This document shows positions 60,442 to 64,000 of a stretch of 64,000 nt of DNA, in pieces. The translations under genes and the position numbers were made by a program. Under the pieces are notes generated by a model, which was not told where the DNA came from, made no database searches, and saw only the letters and a list, made by a program, of their open reading frames with translations. Position 1 is the stretch's first letter. Every line of letters starts with the position of its first letter. Origin of the DNA: Pseudomonas sp. LS.1a (GTDB taxonomy: Bacteria; Pseudomonadota; Gammaproteobacteria; Pseudomonadales; Pseudomonadaceae); the NCBI RefSeq assembly GCF_022533585.1, contig NZ_CP092827.1, positions 3,140,001 through 3,204,000 of the forward strand, given 5' to 3'.

Positions 60442-60459
60442 GCTCGCACACCCCTTCCG

Positions 60460-63400
60460 TCACTGCGCCGGGGCCGTTGCCGGTGGCGCTTCATTGGTCA
60501 CCCGCAAGATCCCCCACAGCCCCGAGAGGTTGCCGTAGGCGGCGTAGTCGCGGAACAGGTAGTCACCTGTCACCGCGTTGGCGCCCCCGGCACTCGGCAG
60601 CATGAAGCTGAAGTGCGCCGCCGGCAGCACGCTTTCCTGGGCACCGATGAACATGGCCATCGGGTTGTAGCCGAAGCGCACCGAGCCGATGCCGGGCAGG
60701 CTCAGCGGGTAGCCGTCAACGTCATTCTTCTCGGCCTGGTAGTTGTGCAGTGGCCAGACGTGGCCATCCAGCTGGTAGACCATGCCGCGGCTGCCACCAC
60801 TGGGCATCACGATGTGGTTACGCACGGGCTGGCCAGGTTTGGCGTACAGCACCGGGGTTTGCGGATCACCACCGACCAGGGCGTTGGCATAGGCCATATG
60901 GGCGTTGGGCACATCGCCAAAGCCCAGGCCAGCGGCGCGGCCGAATGGCGAGTCGGGGGCCATGCCGAAGCGCAGCCACAGGGGTTCGGTCTTGTAGTTG
61001 ACTGCCATGTTGCCGTTGTCCTGCGGGTCGCCGGTGGCGCCGTTGCCTTCGGTATTGATGCCCTCCACCGGTCGGCCATCGGCCCAGCGCATGTTCAGCG
61101 CACGCTGCCAGACCGTGACGAAGTCGCGGTAGTCCGGTTGGCCTGTGACCTTGACCGTGGCCTGGGCACGGGTAGCGGTGTCCTCGGTCCAGGTGGCGGT
61201 CTGCGGCAAGATGCTCATGGCACCCACCAGGCCTTTCTGCGGCTGCTTGATGAAGTCCGACGGGGTCAGGTTGAGGCCGCCGAACTCGATGGCCGTGGTG
61301 TTGATGTTGTCCACCGTGCGGCCCAGTTGCGACACCGGCTTGCCTTCACGCTCCAGGTGGCCCGCATAGTACTGGTAGGTGCGGGTCGGCCAGGCGCCGC
61401 TGGTACCGGCACGCGGGGCCACTGTCTGCACCGGGTTGAGGCCGACGTTGGCACCGTCGGACTTGGTGATGTCGTAGGCCAGCAGCTGCGCATGCAGGCC
61501 CACGTGGCTGGACGGCCGCATCAGGTTGTTGGCGAAAGCAGTGGCCCCCTCGCTGTCGAAGCGGTCGCGCTTGACCACGTTGTGCATCACCGCAGTGCTG
61601 GGCAGGTCCGGCATTACCAGTGGCAGGCGGTTTTCCAGGGTGATGCTGATGCACTCGCCGGCGTTGGCGCGCAGCACCAGCGGCTCCACGGGCACGCCCG
61701 CCTTGAGCTTGCCGGTGGTGACGTCCAGGTCGGCCTTGCGCACATACAGGATTGCGGTCGGGTCGTGCAGCGGCGCGCTGTGGCCACCGATGGTGAAGGG
61801 TTCCCCATCTTCGGGGTCTACCCCACTGACCAGCGGGATGGTGGTCTTGCGGCTGTTGAACACCAGGGTGCCGCCGTTGGCCTTGAGCGGGCCGCCGACA
61901 TGCTGGCCGACACCGGCCGGGTCGTTGATGCTGACCCCGTTGCGGTTCTCGAGGATGTCGTTGGCCAGTGCCGCGACGATCTCGTAGCTGCGCTTGACCG
62001 TGGGGCGGCTGCCGATGCCATTGGGATTGGCCGTGGTTTTCGGGCAGATGCCATCAAAGTTCACGGTGTTGCGCATGGCCACCGGCTGTGGGTTGTTGGG
62101 CAGCGGGAACAGGTCGGCACGCTGCGTGGTGTAGTTGCGCATGATGCCCCAGATGCCGTTCCAGTAGCCTTCCAGGGCCGCATCCAGCGAATACAGGTAG
62201 TCACCATTGGTGGCTGCCGAGCTGGAGATCATCGACACCGGCGCCATGAAGCCCAGTTGCTCGGAAATACCGATCATCTGCGATGACTTCCAGCCCGAGT
62301 TGGAACTGTTGCCATAGCCGGTGCCGTTCTGCAGCCACTTCACGCCATGCAGGGTGACGTTGTGCTCCTCCTCATGGCCGCCGGCGTGCATGCGCAAGCG
62401 CACGTTGTCGCCGGAGTAGGTGCGCAGCATCGGGGTAAACGGGTCGCCCGGTTCGCTGCCGGCCTTGTTGATGTGCGGCGGGAACAGCGTGGTGCCGCCG
62501 GTGGGGCCGACCGCCGAGGTGATCGCCGACGGCGCCAGGTTCAGCGCCGGGATGGCGCGGTCGGTACGGGTTTGCAGGGCATGGCTGAGGTCGCCGGCCA
62601 GGCCGTCGGCCTGCATGCCACGCTTGCCATCCGGGCCGACCTTGTTCGGGTCGAACACACGCAGGGCCAGGGGCTCGTTGCGGTAGTTGACGACGAACAT
62701 GCCCGGGTCATCCACCGAGATTGCCTGCGGGCAGGGCCGGCTTGGGCAGCCTGGGTTGATGCCGCCGCGTTCCTCGACGATGGCCTCCAGCAGGTTCGAC
62801 GCCTTGCCGCGCACCGGCGGGTTGATGGCGTAGCGGAAGCTGTCGGCGGTAGCCGGGTACGACTGGGCATTGGGAATGCCGTCCGGCCCGGCACCGACGT
62901 ACACACCGGCTTCATAGGCGTGCTGGAAGTCGCTGTATTCCAGGAAGAACTCGCGGTAGCTGTCGTTCTTGCCGTCGCCATCGTGGTCGCCGGTCTGGAT
63001 CACCGCCTGCCACGAGGTCGGGCCTCCGTCCTGGCGCGTGGCCGGGTTGTACAGCTTCTCGCCGGTTTCGGCGTGATACCAGGTGGAGTTGGCCGGTTCG
63101 GCCAGCACGGTGGCATACAGCCCAAGCTGCTGGTGGGTCGATGGGCCAAGATGGTCATGGGTGAAGATGGTGCCCAGGCCGCGGTCGACGTTGTACACGT
63201 TGACCAGCGGGTCGGCGAACCAACGCTGCATGGCCGTGCGTGCGCCCAGCCAGTCGGCCCGGCCGAAGCGGCCGAAGTACGGGTGCTGCCGGGCTTGCGG
63301 GCAGGCGGCGGTGCCGTCGCGGCTATCGCCCTGGGTGCAGCCGTTATAGGCACGAATAGCCTGTATCCGCTCGACCACGCTGCCGGGCGAGAGAATGCCG

Positions 63401-64000
63401 TCTTCGTAGTTCCAGCCGTTGGCCGAGCCGTCGGCAGCGGTCAGGTCCCACTTGGGCAGGTGGATGTGCTGGCCGATCACGTCGGTCGGGGTGCGCACCT
63501 GGTAGTCGTCCATCTCATAGATGTTCGGGATCAGGTTGGTGTGCTGGTACATGGTGCAGTCGAAGGTGTTCATGCGCATCACCAGCGGCTCTGGCGGGCG
63601 CTGCTTGGTGATCACCGGCCAGGCGTCTTCCCACAAGGCGATGATACGGGCTTGCGGGAAGTGGTAGCCGACCTTGTTGTACACCGCATCGAACTGGATG
63701 TTGGCGCCCTTGTAGATGCGTGGGCGGTCGGCGGTGAAGGCCGAGGAGCCACGGAAGTTCAGGCCCGACAGGCTCTCGCCGCTGAAGAACTCACCTACCC
63801 CGGAGGACTGGGTCAGGCGTTTGCCCCGGTCATCCATGCACGGCTCGTAGAACGGCGCGCCGGCAGTCGGCAAGGCGCCGTTGGTGCGGAACGCCTTGGC
63901 CACCGGCTCGCTGCCCGGGATCAGGGCAAAACTGGGGTGTTCGGCCAGGGCGTGGAACTGCATGGCCGCCTGCTCGACATCGGTGCCCTCTTCGGGCAGG
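60460..64000 (-). CDS. giant MnxG-like multicopper oxidase (C-terminal 1179 residues; continues past the window end)
   Basis: The frame is open to the window edge (residues before the first internal Met read LPEEGTDVEQAA), so the start lies outside. Copper-ligand-type His motifs are seen in IFTHDHLGPSTHQQLG, HAGGHEEEHNVTLHGVKW, SSHVGLHAQLLAYD and DGHVWPLHNYQ, each within cupredoxin-like repeats; the phrase GIWGIMRN/GLWGILRV closes two repeats. The canonical C-terminal HCHxxxH is not present here, so the type 1/trinuclear set must be arranged differently or lie N-terminal. Size and motifs recall the Mn(II)-oxidising MnxG/McoA-type enzymes of P. putida GB-1. First visible gene of the minus-strand locus. 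Confidence 0.82.
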   Translation of the reverse strand, partial: LPEEGTDVEQAAMQFHALAEHPSFALIPGSEPVAKAFRTNGALPTAGAPFYEPCMDDRGKRLTQSSGVGEFFSGESLSGLNFRGSSAFTADRPRIYKGANIQFDAVYNKVGYHFPQARIIALWEDAWPVITKQRPPEPLVMRMNTFDCTMYQHTNLIPNIYEMDDYQVRTPTDVIGQHIHLPKWDLTAADGSANGWNYEDGILSPGSVVERIQAIRAYNGCTQGDSRDGTAACPQARQHPYFGRFGRADWLGARTAMQRWFADPLVNVYNVDRGLGTIFTHDHLGPSTHQQLGLYATVLAEPANSTWYHAETGEKLYNPATRQDGGPTSWQAVIQTGDHDGDGKNDSYREFFLEYSDFQHAYEAGVYVGAGPDGIPNAQSYPATADSFRYAINPPVRGKASNLLEAIVEERGGINPGCPSRPCPQAISVDDPGMFVVNYRNEPLALRVFDPNKVGPDGKRGMQADGLAGDLSHALQTRTDRAIPALNLAPSAITSAVGPTGGTTLFPPHINKAGSEPGDPFTPMLRTYSGDNVRLRMHAGGHEEEHNVTLHGVKWLQNGTGYGNSSNSGWKSSQMIGISEQLGFMAPVSMISSSAATNGDYLYSLDAALEGYWNGIWGIMRNYTTQRADLFPLPNNPQPVAMRNTVNFDGICPKTTANPNGIGSRPTVKRSYEIVAALANDILENRNGVSINDPAGVGQHVGGPLKANGGTLVFNSRKTTIPLVSGVDPEDGEPFTIGGHSAPLHDPTAILYVRKADLDVTTGKLKAGVPVEPLVLRANAGECISITLENRLPLVMPDLPSTAVMHNVVKRDRFDSEGATAFANNLMRPSSHVGLHAQLLAYDITKSDGANVGLNPVQTVAPRAGTSGAWPTRTYQYYAGHLEREGKPVSQLGRTVDNINTTAIEFGGLNLTPSDFIKQPQKGLVGAMSILPQTATWTEDTATRAQATVKVTGQPDYRDFVTVWQRALNMRWADGRPVEGINTEGNGATGDPQDNGNMAVNYKTEPLWLRFGMAPDSPFGRAAGLGFGDVPNAHMAYANALVGGDPQTPVLYAKPGQPVRNHIVMPSGGSRGMVYQLDGHVWPLHNYQAEKNDVDGYPLSLPGIGSVRFGYNPMAMFIGAQESVLPAAHFSFMLPSAGGANAVTGDYLFRDYAAYGNLSGLWGILRVTNEAPPATAPAQ

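Noticed and set aside
59308..62286. 992-codon open frame on the plus strand opposite the propeller and oxidase genes
   Set aside because: Antisense shadow of high-GC coding sequence; composition (His/Val/Gln/Arg-rich) lacks any domain, and the minus-strand genes have clear motifs and coupling.

Overview
The window looks like chromosome of a Pseudomonas putida-group bacterium. Coding GC is high, the intergenic gaps are filled with the REP elements typical of P. putida (cores such as GGGAGCGGGTTTACCCGCGAA), and the gene order ilvA / PACE transporter / nfrB-nfrA / GGDEF / two-component system / RND pump / mobA / acyl-CoA synthetase / quinohemoprotein amine dehydrogenase matches my recollection of the KT2440 PP_344x-PP_346x region. 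No tRNA, rRNA, insertion sequence, phage or CRISPR array was seen.

Layout. 1-3.3 kb (minus): FemAB/GNAT-type acetyltransferase, family-61-type glycosyltransferase and AraC regulator. 3.5-7.4 kb: a 1274-residue leucine-rich-repeat, dermonecrotic-toxin-like protein behind an AT-rich leader. 7.5-11 kb: GapN-like aldehyde dehydrogenase, VOC protein and a conserved hypothetical. 11-13.3 kb (minus): ilvA with an isoleucine-rich leader peptide and attenuator, then a PACE efflux protein. 13.4-20.7 kb: nfrB-nfrA-DUF4434 plus a diguanylate cyclase, a probable c-di-GMP-controlled exopolysaccharide and phage-N4-receptor-type module. 20.8-28 kb: OmpR-type two-component system divergent from an RND efflux pair, then mobA. 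28-30 kb: acyl-CoA synthetase.

30-43.7 kb is a quinohemoprotein amine dehydrogenase island. It holds the alpha, beta and gamma subunits, the radical-SAM crosslinker, subtilisin-like protease, ABC exporter, flavin monooxygenase (frameshifted here), an aldehyde dehydrogenase, a porin and a sigma-54 activator. A consensus -24/-12 promoter with phased upstream half-sites lies in the divergent intergenic region. 44.0-44.6 kb holds a DUF3077-type gene preceded by what looks like a phage-P1-style C4 antisense RNA.

44.8-64 kb (all minus) is the most unusual part. From upstream to downstream it encodes a giant MnxG-like multicopper oxidase (running off the window end), a YVTN beta-propeller, two SCO1/SenC copper chaperones, a cytochrome c/periplasmic-binding fusion and a SurA-N-like chaperone. 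A second transcription unit follows: a receiver-domain protein, GspE, PilM/N/O/P-like proteins, a secretin, three pseudopilins and CsgE-CsgF-CsgG. This second unit has a near-consensus sigma-54 promoter with two matching TTCCCC-N6-GGGGAA palindromes at enhancer distance. I infer a copper-oxidase assembly and surface-export system that combines a type II/type IV-pilus-like machine with the curli secretion proteins. No GspF, prepilin peptidase, CsgA or CsgB is present in the window.
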